Source: Methylomonas koyamae
GTDB lineage: Bacteria; Pseudomonadota; Gammaproteobacteria; Methylococcales; Methylomonadaceae
Direction of reading: 5' to 3'
DNA: 64,000 nucleotides
Assembly: GCF_006483455.1 (NCBI RefSeq)
Contig: NZ_PPPU01000025.1
Span: 62,001 to 126,000 of the forward strand
The first letter of the stretch is position 1. Every line of letters begins with the position of its first letter. The position numbers and the translations under genes are program-made. The notes beneath the pieces were generated by a model. It did not search any database and was not told where the DNA came from. It was given only the letters and a program-made list of their open reading frames with translations. This document shows positions 9,513-18,379 of the stretch, in pieces.

Positions 9513-9842
9513 TCATGTTTGGGGCTCGCAGCGGCTGACCGAGGCCCCCGAACAGTCGTTTCCGCCGCAGCAGTTCTCGCTCAAAAACGCCAGGAGCTGG
9601 TTCATCGCCGCGAAATTGGCCGAATAGATGACGAAGCGGCTTTCGTTGCGGGACTCTATCAAACCGGCATGAACCAGTTCTTTTAAATGAAACGACAACG
9701 ATGACGGCGAAATTCCCAGCATTTCGCTGATCTTGCCCGCTGCCAAACCGGCCGGCCCGGCCTGGACCAGGGCGCGGAACAGCGATAAGCGGGTTTCTTG
9801 GGCCAGTGCGGCGAGGGCGGTAACGGCGGTTTTATTTTCCAT
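9513..9842 (-). CDS. arsR: ArsR/SmtB-family arsenic repressor
   Basis: 109 residues. A winged-helix domain (residues about 5-85) includes the recognition helix SPSSLSFHLKELVHAGLI. There is no ELCVCDL-type metal site in the DNA-binding helix. Instead the C-terminus has Cys91, Cys92 and Cys97 (ENCCGGNDC) plus Cys105, resembling the C-terminal As(III) site of Acidithiobacillus-type ArsR. It is first in the ars operon and should repress it until arsenite binds. The start at 9842 lies inside a perfect inverted repeat, and no clear ribosome site precedes it. Confidence 0.92.
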   Translation of the reverse strand: MENKTAVTALAALAQETRLSLFRALVQAGPAGLAAGKISEMLGISPSSLSFHLKELVHAGLIESRNESRFVIYSANFAAMNQLLAFLSENCCGGNDCSGASVSRCEPQT

Positions 9843-9864
9843 ATTTCAAAATTAGTTGAAATAT
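9841..9864. promoter_or_regulatory. Inverted repeat, candidate ArsR operator
   Basis: Nine-base arms ATATTTCAA and TTGAAATAT, spaced by six bases, match perfectly. The site overlaps the arsR start codon and lies between arsR and the divergent phosphatase gene. Position and symmetry suggest autoregulation by ArsR; this is inference. Confidence 0.55.
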
Positions 9865-9947
9865 GGAAATAAGTCAACCCGTTTCACGAAATTGTCATGT
9901 TCGGCCATTAAGCTGCCGGTTTCCGAATCTAATGTTGGAGCCAACAC

Positions 9948-11540
9948 ATGAAACAAGCCAAACTAGCCGCGGCGCTGGGCGCCTTTGGTATGACGCTTTC
10001 AATTGCCGCGGTAGCAGACGACAACTACCGGCACCATCACGACTTACCGGCGGGCCAAGTTCCGGAATCCGCCAGCGAATGGTTCCAAGCCGGCCAAGCA
10101 GCTGTCAGGCTTAACAAATACGAGTTGCCTAATCTGCGCAGAGCCAAAAATGTGATTTTGTTCGTCGGCGACGGTATGGGCGTTTCCACCGTTACCGCCG
10201 CCCGCATCCTGGAAGGCCAGATGAACGGGCGCGACGGCGAATTCAACCGGCTCAGTTTCGAAAGATTCAACCACACGGCGCATTCGGTTACCGCTAGCGC
10301 CAACCAGCAGACTTCCGACTCGGCGCCGACTGCGACAGCGATGGTCTCTGGCGTCAAAGCCAACGATGGTGCGATTTCTGTCGATCAAAGTGTTGCCCGT
10401 ACCGAAACGAGTGCCGACGTCACCGCAGCGAAGAGTGTAAAAACCATCCTCGAGCGTGCCGAGGAGCGCGGTATGTCTACCGGGGTTGTGACGACCGCCC
10501 GCTTTACCCACGCCACTCCGGCCGTCAATTATGCTCACATTGCCGATCGCGACTGGGAGGCTGACAGCAATCTGCCGGCCGGCGCGACGGTGAAAGACAT
10601 CGCCCGCCAATTGCTCGAGTTCCCCTACGGCGACGGTTTGGAAGTGGCCTTGGGCGGCGGCCGCAGCTACTTCATGCCGAAAACGGCGACCGATCCGGAA
10701 TATCCGACCCAAAAGGGCCGCCGGGCCGATAGCCGCGATTTGACCGCCGAATGGACGGCCAAATACAACAACTCGGAGTATGTTTGGAACCAAGCCCAAT
10801 TCGATGCGGTGAATCCGGCTAAGACCGATCATCTGTTGGGTCTGTTCGAACGCTCGCACATGCGTTACGAAGCCGATCGGAAAGACGATGCTGCAGGCGA
10901 GCCTTCCTTGGCGGAAATGACCGAAAAAGCGATCAAAGTTCTGCAAAAAAACCGCAAAGGCTTTTACTTGATGGTTGAGGGCGGACGGGTTGACCATGGT
11001 CATCATGCCGGCAACGCTTACCGGGCATTGACAGACGCGATAGCGCTGTCCGATGCAGTGAAAAAAGCCAAGCAACTGACCAACGACAAGGACACCCTGA
11101 TCCTGGTTACCGCCGACCACAGTCATGTGTTCACCATCGCCGGTTACCCATCGCGCGGTAATCCTATTCTGGGCAAGACGGCAATTGACGGCGTCGAATC
11201 GAAAGATTCTTTGGGCTTGCCGTATACCACCTTATCCTATGCCAACGGCCCGGGCTGGACCGGCGGCCTGCAACGCAAGGAGTTCAACCCGGCCAATGAA
11301 GGCACTGTGGCGGCAGAGTATGCCGGCAACAAGCTGCGCCCGGATTTGAGTGCGGTAGACACCGAAAATCCTAACTATATGCAAGAAGCAACCGTGCCGA
11401 TGGGTTCGGAAACCCATGCCGGCGAAGACGTGACGATCTATGCCGACGGCCCCGGTGCCTACTTGGTGCGCGGCACGTTGGAGCAAAACGTGATCTACCA
11501 CATCATGGCGGACGCGCTGGGCTGGAACGACCGCCGCTAA
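9948..11540 (+). CDS. Alkaline phosphatase, PhoA superfamily
   Basis: 530 residues with a Sec signal peptide (about residues 1-23, cleaved after AVA). The nucleophile is Ser125 in TSDSAPTAT, with the metal-binding Asp75 in FVGDGMG. Further metal ligands are seen in EGGRVDHGHHAGNA, VTADHSHVF and GSETHAGEDV. It should hydrolyse phosphate monoesters in the periplasm to supply phosphate. It is divergent from arsR and is followed by a terminator, so it forms its own unit. It is longer than E. coli PhoA (471), as is common in this branch. Confidence 0.9.
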   Translation: MKQAKLAAALGAFGMTLSIAAVADDNYRHHHDLPAGQVPESASEWFQAGQAAVRLNKYELPNLRRAKNVILFVGDGMGVSTVTAARILEGQMNGRDGEFNRLSFERFNHTAHSVTASANQQTSDSAPTATAMVSGVKANDGAISVDQSVARTETSADVTAAKSVKTILERAEERGMSTGVVTTARFTHATPAVNYAHIADRDWEADSNLPAGATVKDIARQLLEFPYGDGLEVALGGGRSYFMPKTATDPEYPTQKGRRADSRDLTAEWTAKYNNSEYVWNQAQFDAVNPAKTDHLLGLFERSHMRYEADRKDDAAGEPSLAEMTEKAIKVLQKNRKGFYLMVEGGRVDHGHHAGNAYRALTDAIALSDAVKKAKQLTNDKDTLILVTADHSHVFTIAGYPSRGNPILGKTAIDGVESKDSLGLPYTTLSYANGPGWTGGLQRKEFNPANEGTVAAEYAGNKLRPDLSAVDTENPNYMQEATVPMGSETHAGEDVTIYADGPGAYLVRGTLEQNVIYHIMADALGWNDRR

Positions 11541-11561
11541 CGGCTGTCGCTATTGCTTTGT

Positions 11562-11591
11562 CGGGGGCGGCTAAAATGCCCCCGGCTTTTT
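11562..11591 (+). terminator. Rho-independent terminator after the phosphatase
   Basis: Arms CGGGGGC (11562-11568) and GCCCCCG (11578-11584) form a 7-bp stem with a nine-base loop, followed by GGC and five T. Confidence 0.75.
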
Positions 11592-11615
11592 CGTCAATCC
11601 CGTATCCGCTTATTC

Positions 11616-12371
11616 ATGGCTCAAATTGTTAATTCGCTTTCCAAGCTCCTCTTTGTCTTCGCTACGGCGGTAATTCTGGCCGCATGTAGCCAGACACCCC
11701 ATCATCAAGCCGTGCCCGGCGGACTTGTCGACTTAGCATCCACCAACCTGCCGCCCGCCGCTGCCGAATATAGAACCACGCTGTCCAAAGGACCAGGCGA
11801 GCATGGGCACGATTTGGCCGACGCGGACGCGGAACCTGTGACGTGGCGGTTTTGGCGCGATGCCAAGCAAATCGTCATCGAGCGGCCGCAACTCGGCTTG
11901 GGCGAGCTCTGGCAACGCGACGGCAAGACTTTAATTCACCGCAAGCTGTATCACGGTGACCGCCGGGCGCTCGAATTTCAAGAAGATGATTTGAAAATGC
12001 TCGGCAGCAAACCGGCTTGGCAGAAATTGGCGCTATTGATCGATCCGGCCGTGTTGGAACGGTTGGAAGCCGGTAGCGAGGATCGACTGGACGGTAAACC
12101 GGTGCGTGAATACCAAGGTACCGTGGCCGGTGCCGAATGGCATGTCGTCATTCGGCTGGATCTGGGCCTGCCGGTGTTGATCGAACGCGAAACCGCCACT
12201 GCCGTCGAACGGACCGAGTTGCTGAACGCCTACGCCCTCGGCTCCGCTCCCTGGCAACCGATCCCGAGCGACAGCTATGAGATTGTCGATTTCGCGGACC
12301 TGGGCGACAAGGAATACGATCCGTTCGTCGTCAAAGTTCAGGCGCAAATGGGACACGATCACCGTCACTGA
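11616..12371 (+). CDS. Hypothetical lipoprotein
   Basis: 251 residues from the ATG at 11616. The N-terminus is a lipoprotein signal with the lipobox LAAC (Cys24). The rest is soluble, moderately acidic, with no recognised domain. The middle includes ERLEAGSEDRLDGKPVREYQG, and the overall mix of strands suggests a beta-rich periplasmic fold of the LolA/outer-membrane-carrier sort, but this is weak. It lies 75 bases after the alkaline phosphatase on the same strand, past a terminator. An earlier in-frame ATG at 11553 would destroy the signal sequence and was rejected. Confidence 0.7.
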   Translation: MAQIVNSLSKLLFVFATAVILAACSQTPHHQAVPGGLVDLASTNLPPAAAEYRTTLSKGPGEHGHDLADADAEPVTWRFWRDAKQIVIERPQLGLGELWQRDGKTLIHRKLYHGDRRALEFQEDDLKMLGSKPAWQKLALLIDPAVLERLEAGSEDRLDGKPVREYQGTVAGAEWHVVIRLDLGLPVLIERETATAVERTELLNAYALGSAPWQPIPSDSYEIVDFADLGDKEYDPFVVKVQAQMGHDHRH

Positions 12372-12458
12372 CCGGCAGCGGGCAGCCATTCAGGGATTGA
12401 CGGCGTAAGAGGTACCGGGAGCGGTGGGAGAACGGGGAATAGGGACCGGACAGCGTTG

Positions 12459-12758
12459 CTACCGGGTGTGAGAGGCTGCCATGATTTGAGTGCCGATTTC
12501 ACAACGGCCTAATTCCGGGCATTCGGTGCAGCGATTTGCCGCGTCGGATAAAATCTCGATTTGTCCGGACTCGGCGATAGATCGCAACAGCTGTGCCGTG
12601 AAAGTAACGTCCGGCAAGTTCCGGATAAAATCCGGATAACCAAATCCGCACAGCAAGGCGCCGGCAAACTGCGATTTACGGCCGCCGGCGTCTAACATCG
12701 ATATTTTCTGCAAATAACGGGTAAGCGGGCAGTTCTGCCCGAAATCTATTTTGTCCAT
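12459..12758 (-). CDS. Hypothetical Cys-containing small protein
   Basis: 99 residues from the ATG at 12758; a start 11 codons further up is possible. It has no signal peptide. The C-terminal part has CTECPELGRC, a spacing like a small zinc or iron-sulfur knuckle, and Cys10 and Cys37 lie further upstream. The family is unknown to me. It is in a 500-base interval between the convergent lipoprotein gene and the PAS regulator, with AT-rich DNA upstream that could hold its promoter. Confidence 0.5.
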   Translation of the reverse strand: MDKIDFGQNCPLTRYLQKISMLDAGGRKSQFAGALLCGFGYPDFIRNLPDVTFTAQLLRSIAESGQIEILSDAANRCTECPELGRCEIGTQIMAASHTR

Positions 12759-12884
12759 TGTTTGAGTTGTTGCGCGTCCAACATAGGGCAAGCATAAGAC
12801 AACGGTACAAAAAAATAACCACCATAATATGGTAACTCTATAGCGTATATATGCTAATTTCCGCGCGCAGCCGACTAGGCCGGC

Positions 12885-14312
12885 TTATTTGGAAGGAAGT
12901 AGGCCGTGATCGATTGCAAACTTGGTGACTTCGGCGGTGCTGTGCAGATCCAGCTTCGCCATGAGGTTGCGGCGGTGCGAAATGACCGTTGGCGTCGCCA
13001 GATGCAAGCGCTTGCCGATTTCAGCCGAAGTCATGCCGATCGCGATCAGCCCCAGGATCTGCCGCTGGCGTTTGGTCAGACTTTCCGCGGTTTTGCCTTC
13101 TGCCGTTGCTGCAGAGGGGGACGATGAACTGTCGCGTATCAACGATTCGATCCGCTTCAACAAATCCATGCCTTCTTCGTTCAGACGCTTGCGCATCGTA
13201 ATATCTTGAATGGTGCCGACCATGCGCAAGGGCATGCCGTCCTTGTCCCGGCGAGTCACCTTGCCTTTGGCTTCGACCGTAACCCAATGTCCGTCTTTAT
13301 GCCGCAACTGGTGTTCGCTTTCGAAGCTGGCGGTTTCGCCATGCAAATGTGCTTGAAGCTTGTGGCTAAAGCGTTCCAGGTCCCGAGGATTTATTAAGGC
13401 CATCCAGTCGTCTTCGTCCGTACCCAGTTCCGCGTCGGTGTAGCCGAGCAAGTCGAACCAGCGATTCCCGGCGGTGACCTTGCGTTCAGGTATATTCCAG
13501 TCCCATAGCACCAGCCCCGAGGCTGCCAACGCCATTTCCAGCCGCTCGTCGCTTTCGCGCAGGTCCGATTCGATTTGTTTCAGACGCGTGATATCGCGGC
13601 CGACCGATTGAATTTCTTTCAGATTTCCGGTTTCGTCGTAAAAGCCGCGATTGACGAATTGCATCCAGCGCAGCTCGCCGCCGGCGATGAAGACCCGGTT
13701 CTCGATCACGACGACAGGCTGATCCGGCGCCATTGTGCCCAGTCCGGCTTCGATCATCGGCACGTCGTCGGGATGGGCTACGGGTTGCCAGCGGTGGCCG
13801 ATCAATTCGGCGGCGGATTTTCCGAATAGCCGGCAATAGACCTCATTGACGAACAAGAACGTACCATCCGGCAAAAAGCGGCTGATGACTTCGGTCTGGT
13901 CTTCCACGACCGACCGGTAGCGTGATTCGCTCTGTTCGAGTTTTTGCACCTCGCGATGGCAGGCGGTGCGGTCGACGATGGCGCCTATGGCCATGTCAGG
14001 ACAGCCGGCAAGGCCGGAAACGTTGAATTCGTACCAGCCCGTCGTGCCGTCCTTGCGTCTTTGCGGGATGGTTCCGGTATAGGTTCGGCCAGCCGCTATC
14101 GCCGAATACGCCTCGCGGCCGAACGCCTCGTACCCGGCCTGATCCAGAAACAGCTGGCGAGTGGCTTGGCCCACCAATTCGCCCGGTGCGTAACCGAATA
14201 TACGATGCATCGCGGCGTTGGCCCAGACGACGTGCCGGTCTTTGACGATCGCAATGGCGATGAAGTCGCTGTCTAGAATTGCGGCGGACTGGCCGATGGC
14301 GTTTTCGGGCAT
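12885..14312 (-). CDS. Three-PAS sensor protein with LuxR-type HTH
   Basis: 475 residues, cytoplasmic. PAS domains lie at about residues 8-120, 125-250 and 255-375, each ending in a PAC-like stretch (QSVGRDITRLKQIE, MVGTIQDITMRKRL). A LuxR/FixJ-type DNA-binding helix-turn-helix occupies about 410-470 (LTKRQRQILGLIAIGMTSAEIGKRLHLA). There is no receiver or kinase domain, so the signal is probably sensed by PAS and passed directly to DNA binding. Ligand and targets cannot be read from the sequence. It is likely a one-component regulator. Confidence 0.85.
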   Translation of the reverse strand: MPENAIGQSAAILDSDFIAIAIVKDRHVVWANAAMHRIFGYAPGELVGQATRQLFLDQAGYEAFGREAYSAIAAGRTYTGTIPQRRKDGTTGWYEFNVSGLAGCPDMAIGAIVDRTACHREVQKLEQSESRYRSVVEDQTEVISRFLPDGTFLFVNEVYCRLFGKSAAELIGHRWQPVAHPDDVPMIEAGLGTMAPDQPVVVIENRVFIAGGELRWMQFVNRGFYDETGNLKEIQSVGRDITRLKQIESDLRESDERLEMALAASGLVLWDWNIPERKVTAGNRWFDLLGYTDAELGTDEDDWMALINPRDLERFSHKLQAHLHGETASFESEHQLRHKDGHWVTVEAKGKVTRRDKDGMPLRMVGTIQDITMRKRLNEEGMDLLKRIESLIRDSSSSPSAATAEGKTAESLTKRQRQILGLIAIGMTSAEIGKRLHLATPTVISHRRNLMAKLDLHSTAEVTKFAIDHGLLPSK

Positions 14313-14531
14313 AGGAGGCTTTGGCCTTGTCTGGCACTGAATGTTCAGGTGGAAGAATCCGGTTTTTGCGGCTTGGAGCGCCGGTTACTCATGGTATGGG
14401 GCGGGAGTTTAAGCCGCGATCAAGGCGCTCGGCTCGCAAAAAATGCACGGTAACCCAACTATACCCTATGCCATGATCGGCTTCCAAAAACGCCGAATTG
14501 TTAAAGTTCGAACCGAAGCAACTGGCGCGTT

Positions 14532-16019
14532 TCAGTGGGGCCGCGACGCCGTCAGAATCGCCTGCACCGCGCGTTGGGCCGATTCGACTGCGCCGTTGGA
14601 ATGGGTGTCTTCGCTAAAGTCGCCGGCGAAGTAGACTCGGCCTTGGCCTGCTCGCAGCGCATCGGCCAGTTCGTCGAAGCGCGAGCGCCCCACCGGCCAA
14701 GAAGCGATGGCCCGCGGATGATAGCGGTAGAACTGCATCCGCTTGATCGCCGGCCGCACGCCGGGCCAGAGCTGGTCGAACGCGACCAGCAATTCCTCCC
14801 GAATTTGGTCCGGGTCGTTGACGCGGGAATTGAAGCGCTCCGCGCTGGCACCGTTGACCAGCAGATTCAACAAGATGTCGCGGCCGGGCTGGGACTGACC
14901 GGCATAAATCACGCCCAGCGGGCCGTCGCTGAGGATGGGCAGCACGCTCTGGCCTTGCACGGTCCAGAACCGGGCGGCGTCGGGGTCGAGAAACACGTGG
15001 GCCGTGAAATAGGCGCCGGCGGATTGGGTTCGAATCGCCTGTTTGCGCTCGGCACTCAACGGCGGTTCGAATTGGATATCGTTCAGACGGAACAACGGAA
15101 TGGCGGTAATTACGTAACTGGCCCGGTAAATCCGCTGGCGAAAATTGCTTTGATCGACGGCGGTGACTTCCACGCCTTCCGCCGTGGCGGTGATATGCGT
15201 CACCAATTGGTTCAACCTGATCCGCTTGCGGCCGACCGCATCGGCCAACCTTTCCGCGGCGCGCTGGTTGCCGCCGATTACGTGGTACGGCGTCGCGCCG
15301 TCGCCGGAGAACAAGCGCCATTCGGCGATGCCTTCCAACGCGCTGATCTTGCGCCAGGAGGTGGCGAATTCCGGTTCGGTTTCGATCCGCACCAACTGCT
15401 GCGCGGTTTCCGGAAAGCCGCTGCGGGTTTCGATCCATTCGGCGAACGAGATATCCTGCAAGGCCCGCAATTCGGGACTCAGCGGTTTTTGTTCCAGTTG
15501 CCGCTGCAAAGCCGACATGTTGCTATCCCAGGCTTGGTAAGCCTTCAGCTCGGCCGGATCCAGCACCGATTCCAGAAACGCCCGGTTGGAATTCTGAGTA
15601 AACGGATACAAACGGCCCTGGCGGTAAAAGCTGGAAAAACTGCTGTACGAGGTTTCCAACGGAATCTTCAGCGCCCGGAACAACTCGATGGCCGGGCTGT
15701 TGCTCCAAAACTCTTCCAGGCCGATTTCGGCATGGGCGCCGTCCGGATAGTGTGCGGTCCGAATCCGGCCGCCGATATGCGGGCTCATTTCCAGCAGTGT
15801 CACGCTGTTCCCGGCCTGCTGCAAATAGTAGGCGGCGCTGAGCCCGGATAGACCGGCGCCGACGATGACGACGTCACTGTGCTGCGGTTTCGCAATCGCC
15901 GGCGGTAAAGCCAAAACCAGGCATAACATCAGCCAAATCGAAGCAACAACTTGGTTGCGAACGGTGGGCGACTGACAACTGTTAGCCGCTCGACCGCAAG
16001 GCTTATCGCGCATACCCAT
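14532..16019 (-). CDS. Secreted FAD-dependent amine oxidase family protein
   Basis: 495 residues. The N-terminus (to about residue 43) looks like an export signal with the core VASIWLMLCLVLALPPAIA. It is followed by the dinucleotide-binding motif VVIVGAGLSGLSAAYYLQQAG and GGRIRT, both typical of the flavin monoamine oxidase/phytoene desaturase superfamily. The C-terminal FAD-binding stretch is GRVYFAGDFSEDTHSNGAVESAQRA. Substrate unknown. It is divergent from the sulfide dehydrogenase pair, with 248 bases between the starts. Confidence 0.82.
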   Translation of the reverse strand: MGMRDKPCGRAANSCQSPTVRNQVVASIWLMLCLVLALPPAIAKPQHSDVVIVGAGLSGLSAAYYLQQAGNSVTLLEMSPHIGGRIRTAHYPDGAHAEIGLEEFWSNSPAIELFRALKIPLETSYSSFSSFYRQGRLYPFTQNSNRAFLESVLDPAELKAYQAWDSNMSALQRQLEQKPLSPELRALQDISFAEWIETRSGFPETAQQLVRIETEPEFATSWRKISALEGIAEWRLFSGDGATPYHVIGGNQRAAERLADAVGRKRIRLNQLVTHITATAEGVEVTAVDQSNFRQRIYRASYVITAIPLFRLNDIQFEPPLSAERKQAIRTQSAGAYFTAHVFLDPDAARFWTVQGQSVLPILSDGPLGVIYAGQSQPGRDILLNLLVNGASAERFNSRVNDPDQIREELLVAFDQLWPGVRPAIKRMQFYRYHPRAIASWPVGRSRFDELADALRAGQGRVYFAGDFSEDTHSNGAVESAQRAVQAILTASRPH

Positions 16020-16167
16020 TTCCCCTGGATGGTGGTTACGGGCGAGATTAGCCGAGCAATGTGGCGGAATTATGACAATCGTTGCTGCATCGGCTTCGGC
16101 GGCGTCCTTTTACAGCTGAGGCAAAGAATAGACGGTATAAAAACCACAGTTTTCACCGGATTTTAAT

Positions 16168-16179
16168 CTTGAATTCAAG
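16168..16179. promoter_or_regulatory. 12-bp palindrome upstream of fcc genes
   Basis: CTTGAATTCAAG is a perfect palindrome about 90 bases before the cytochrome gene start, in the divergent intergenic region. It could be an operator half of a two-site arrangement with the longer palindrome at 16212. Confidence 0.3.
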
Positions 16180-16211
16180 TTGGATTCATCTTGGCGGCTT
16201 AATGTATTAGA

Positions 16212-16234
16212 GCTTCATTATTAAATAATGAAGC
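16212..16234. promoter_or_regulatory. 23-bp perfect palindrome, candidate operator of fccAB
   Basis: Two 11-base arms (GCTTCATTATT and its complement) flank one central A. The site is 34 bases before the cytochrome start, close to where a promoter would be. There is no T tract after it, so an operator fits better than a terminator. The regulator is not identified. Confidence 0.55.
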
Positions 16235-16267
16235 GATGCTCTGCACCAGGAGACGAGGAGAACTATC

Positions 16268-16618
16268 ATGAAAAAAAACGTGTTGTTAGTGTTGCTGGCC
16301 GTTGCAGCAACAGAGGTTGCCGCCGCATTGCCGGCGGATTGTAGCGTGACCGACGCCAACGGCGTGCAGCGGGTCATGCAGCCGAACGGAGAATTGCTGG
16401 CGGCGCAATGTTATCAATGCCACGGTTACCAGGGGCGATCGTTAGGTGAAATCGATTCCATCGGCGGCAAGTCCGCCAGCGATTTATACGGCGATTTGCG
16501 GGAATTCAAGAGCAACGGCAAAGCGGACATCATGAGTCTGCAAGCCCGCGCTTATCGCGATTGCGAGCTGAATGCAATTGCCCAATACCTGTCGACTTTG
16601 CCAAATCAAGGGGATTAA
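16268..16618 (+). CDS. fccA: Monohaem cytochrome c, FccA-like subunit of sulfide dehydrogenase
   Basis: 116 residues with a Sec signal peptide (about 1-19) and one haem-binding motif CYQCH. The strong ribosome site GAGGAGA lies just upstream. It ends two bases before the flavoprotein gene start, so the two are co-translated. By context it is the electron-accepting cytochrome subunit of flavocytochrome c sulfide dehydrogenase in the periplasm. It is the short monohaem form rather than the dihaem Allochromatium form. Confidence 0.8.
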   Translation: MKKNVLLVLLAVAATEVAAALPADCSVTDANGVQRVMQPNGELLAAQCYQCHGYQGRSLGEIDSIGGKSASDLYGDLREFKSNGKADIMSLQARAYRDCELNAIAQYLSTLPNQGD

Positions 16619-16620
16619 CC

Positions 16621-18009
16621 ATGGATAGAAGAACGTTTGTCAAAAAATTGGGCCTCGGCACCGTCGCTTCGGCTGCAGTCGCCGGTACCCTGGCTAAAGC
16701 CGATACCGGCGCCGCTGCCGTTGCCGCGGCCGATCCGTTGGAAATCGTCGTGGTCGGCGGCGGCTTCGGCGGGGCTTCGGTCGCGAAATACATCGCCTTG
16801 TGGGGTGGGACAGCCGTCAAAGTCACCTTGGTCGACAGCAATGCCGCCCACGTTTCCTGCATCTTGTCCAACCTGGTTTTGAACAACCAGAAAACGTTGG
16901 CGAATTTAACCTTTCCGTTAGTCAAAGCCGCTGAAAAATACCAATTTGCCTTCAAACAAGGCGCCGTGGCCGGGATGGGAGCCGAACTCAACGGCAGTCG
17001 CTTCGTCACGCTGGCGGACGGCAGCAAGATTTACTTCGACAAACTGGTGCTGTCGCCCGGTATCGATTTCGATTTTCCGCCGGGCATGCTGCAGAACGGC
17101 TGGACCGACACCAATACCCCGTTTCCGCATGCCTGGAAAGCGGGCCTGCAAACCAATAATCTGCGCGATCAATTGAAAATGTTGCCGAGCGGCGGTAAAG
17201 CCCGGGTGGTGATGACGATTCCGCCCAAGCCCTACCGTTGTCCGCCAGGGCCTTACGAGCGCGCTTGTTTGATCGCCGATTATTTAAAAAACAAAAAGGG
17301 CGGCGGCAAATTGTTCGTGCTGGACGCGAATCCGACGATCCAAGCCGAACCGCTGAATTTCGGCAAGGCTTTTTCGGGACTGTATAAAGGCATAATCGAG
17401 TATCAACCCAATGCCACGGTCAACGCCGTCAGCGCCGCCGCGGCCTTCAATCCGCGCCTGGCCTTGCCTCAGGACAAAACCATCAACGTCAGTTATACCG
17501 GAGCATTGCCGGCCAACCCGATTGGTTCCGCGCAAAAATTCCATTTGATCAACGTGATTCCGAAACAAAAGGCGGCCGATTTATTGTTCGGAACCGACTT
17601 CCGGCATTTGCTGGGCGGAAAGGCCTGGGCCGGCGTTCATATCGACACTTACCAGTCGCTTTACGATAACGATGTCTACGTGATCGGCGATGCCCACGAT
17701 TCGGTGCAACCCAAAGCCGGCCATATCGCCAACTCCGAGGCCAAAGTCTGCGCCGACGCGCTGTTGCGCCATCTACAGTTAAGGCCGGCAAGAGTGATGC
17801 CGGACGAAGCGCCGGTCACCAATTCCGCCTGTTTCAGTCCGATCACGGCCAGCACGGCGTCGTTTTTGACCGCCGGTTACCGCTATAACCCGGCGCTGGA
17901 TGCGATGGAAAAAATCGCGGCCGCCTCCGGCGAAGCCGAGCAGATTAACTCCGACAATTACAAGATGATGTTGGCGTGGGCCAATAACCTGTTTGCGGAA
18001 GTATTCTGA
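16621..18009 (+). CDS. fccB: Flavocytochrome c sulfide dehydrogenase flavoprotein
   Basis: 462 residues. A Tat-type signal (DRRTFVKKLG) precedes the FAD-binding motif EIVVVGGGFGGAS. Cys80 in HVSCILSN corresponds to the Cys that holds FAD covalently in FccB. Cys207 (YRCPPGPYERAC) and Cys404 (NSACFSP) match the redox-active disulfide pair. The enzyme oxidises sulfide in the periplasm and passes electrons to its cytochrome partner, encoded directly upstream. Length and motifs are complete. A strong terminator follows 42 bases after the stop. Confidence 0.93.
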   Translation: MDRRTFVKKLGLGTVASAAVAGTLAKADTGAAAVAAADPLEIVVVGGGFGGASVAKYIALWGGTAVKVTLVDSNAAHVSCILSNLVLNNQKTLANLTFPLVKAAEKYQFAFKQGAVAGMGAELNGSRFVTLADGSKIYFDKLVLSPGIDFDFPPGMLQNGWTDTNTPFPHAWKAGLQTNNLRDQLKMLPSGGKARVVMTIPPKPYRCPPGPYERACLIADYLKNKKGGGKLFVLDANPTIQAEPLNFGKAFSGLYKGIIEYQPNATVNAVSAAAAFNPRLALPQDKTINVSYTGALPANPIGSAQKFHLINVIPKQKAADLLFGTDFRHLLGGKAWAGVHIDTYQSLYDNDVYVIGDAHDSVQPKAGHIANSEAKVCADALLRHLQLRPARVMPDEAPVTNSACFSPITASTASFLTAGYRYNPALDAMEKIAAASGEAEQINSDNYKMMLAWANNLFAEVF

Positions 18010-18050
18010 TTAACAGTCGATAAACCGATTCCAGTTCCTCGCTGGTCTAG

Positions 18051-18086
18051 CCGGGTCTGCCAAAATTGGCAGGCCCGGTTTTTTTT
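18051..18086 (+). terminator. Rho-independent terminator of the fcc operon
   Basis: Arms CCGGGTCTGCCAA (18051-18063) and TTGGCAGGCCCGG (18066-18078) pair with one G-U, followed by eight T. Confidence 0.9.
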
Positions 18087-18295
18087 CGATCTCAAAAAGG
18101 GCGATGTGAAGACAGGGTTGGAAATGATCTCAACACGCGTTAAAGCCGCAGTAGCCGGTTAATGCATGCTGGGTTGAAATCGAAGGGAATTTAGCGTCAA
18201 TAACTTTCCTGAGATTGGTTGGAACTCTCGGTCTTTAGGCTCCTGCCGACCAAAAGCCGGGACACGAAACAAAATTGCCAATGTCAACAGTCCAG

Positions 18296-18379
18296 CCCAA
18301 AGCAGGCGTAGGGTGTGGTGAGTTTATGAACCGCACCGATCGCGAACGATGCGGTGCACGTTGTTTACCGCATCCTACC
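18296..18379 (+). repeat. Long REP/BIME-like repeat, copy 1
   Basis: About 84 bases running from CCCAAAGCAGGCG to CATCCTACC. It contains the hairpin GATGCGGT/ACCGCATC that also flanks the RAYT gene at 51.7-52.3 kb. An inverted copy with roughly 90% identity lies at 54694-54776. It sits between the fcc terminator and the last gene of the cassette array, touching that gene's stop. The rest of 18087-18295 shows no gene. Confidence 0.8.
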
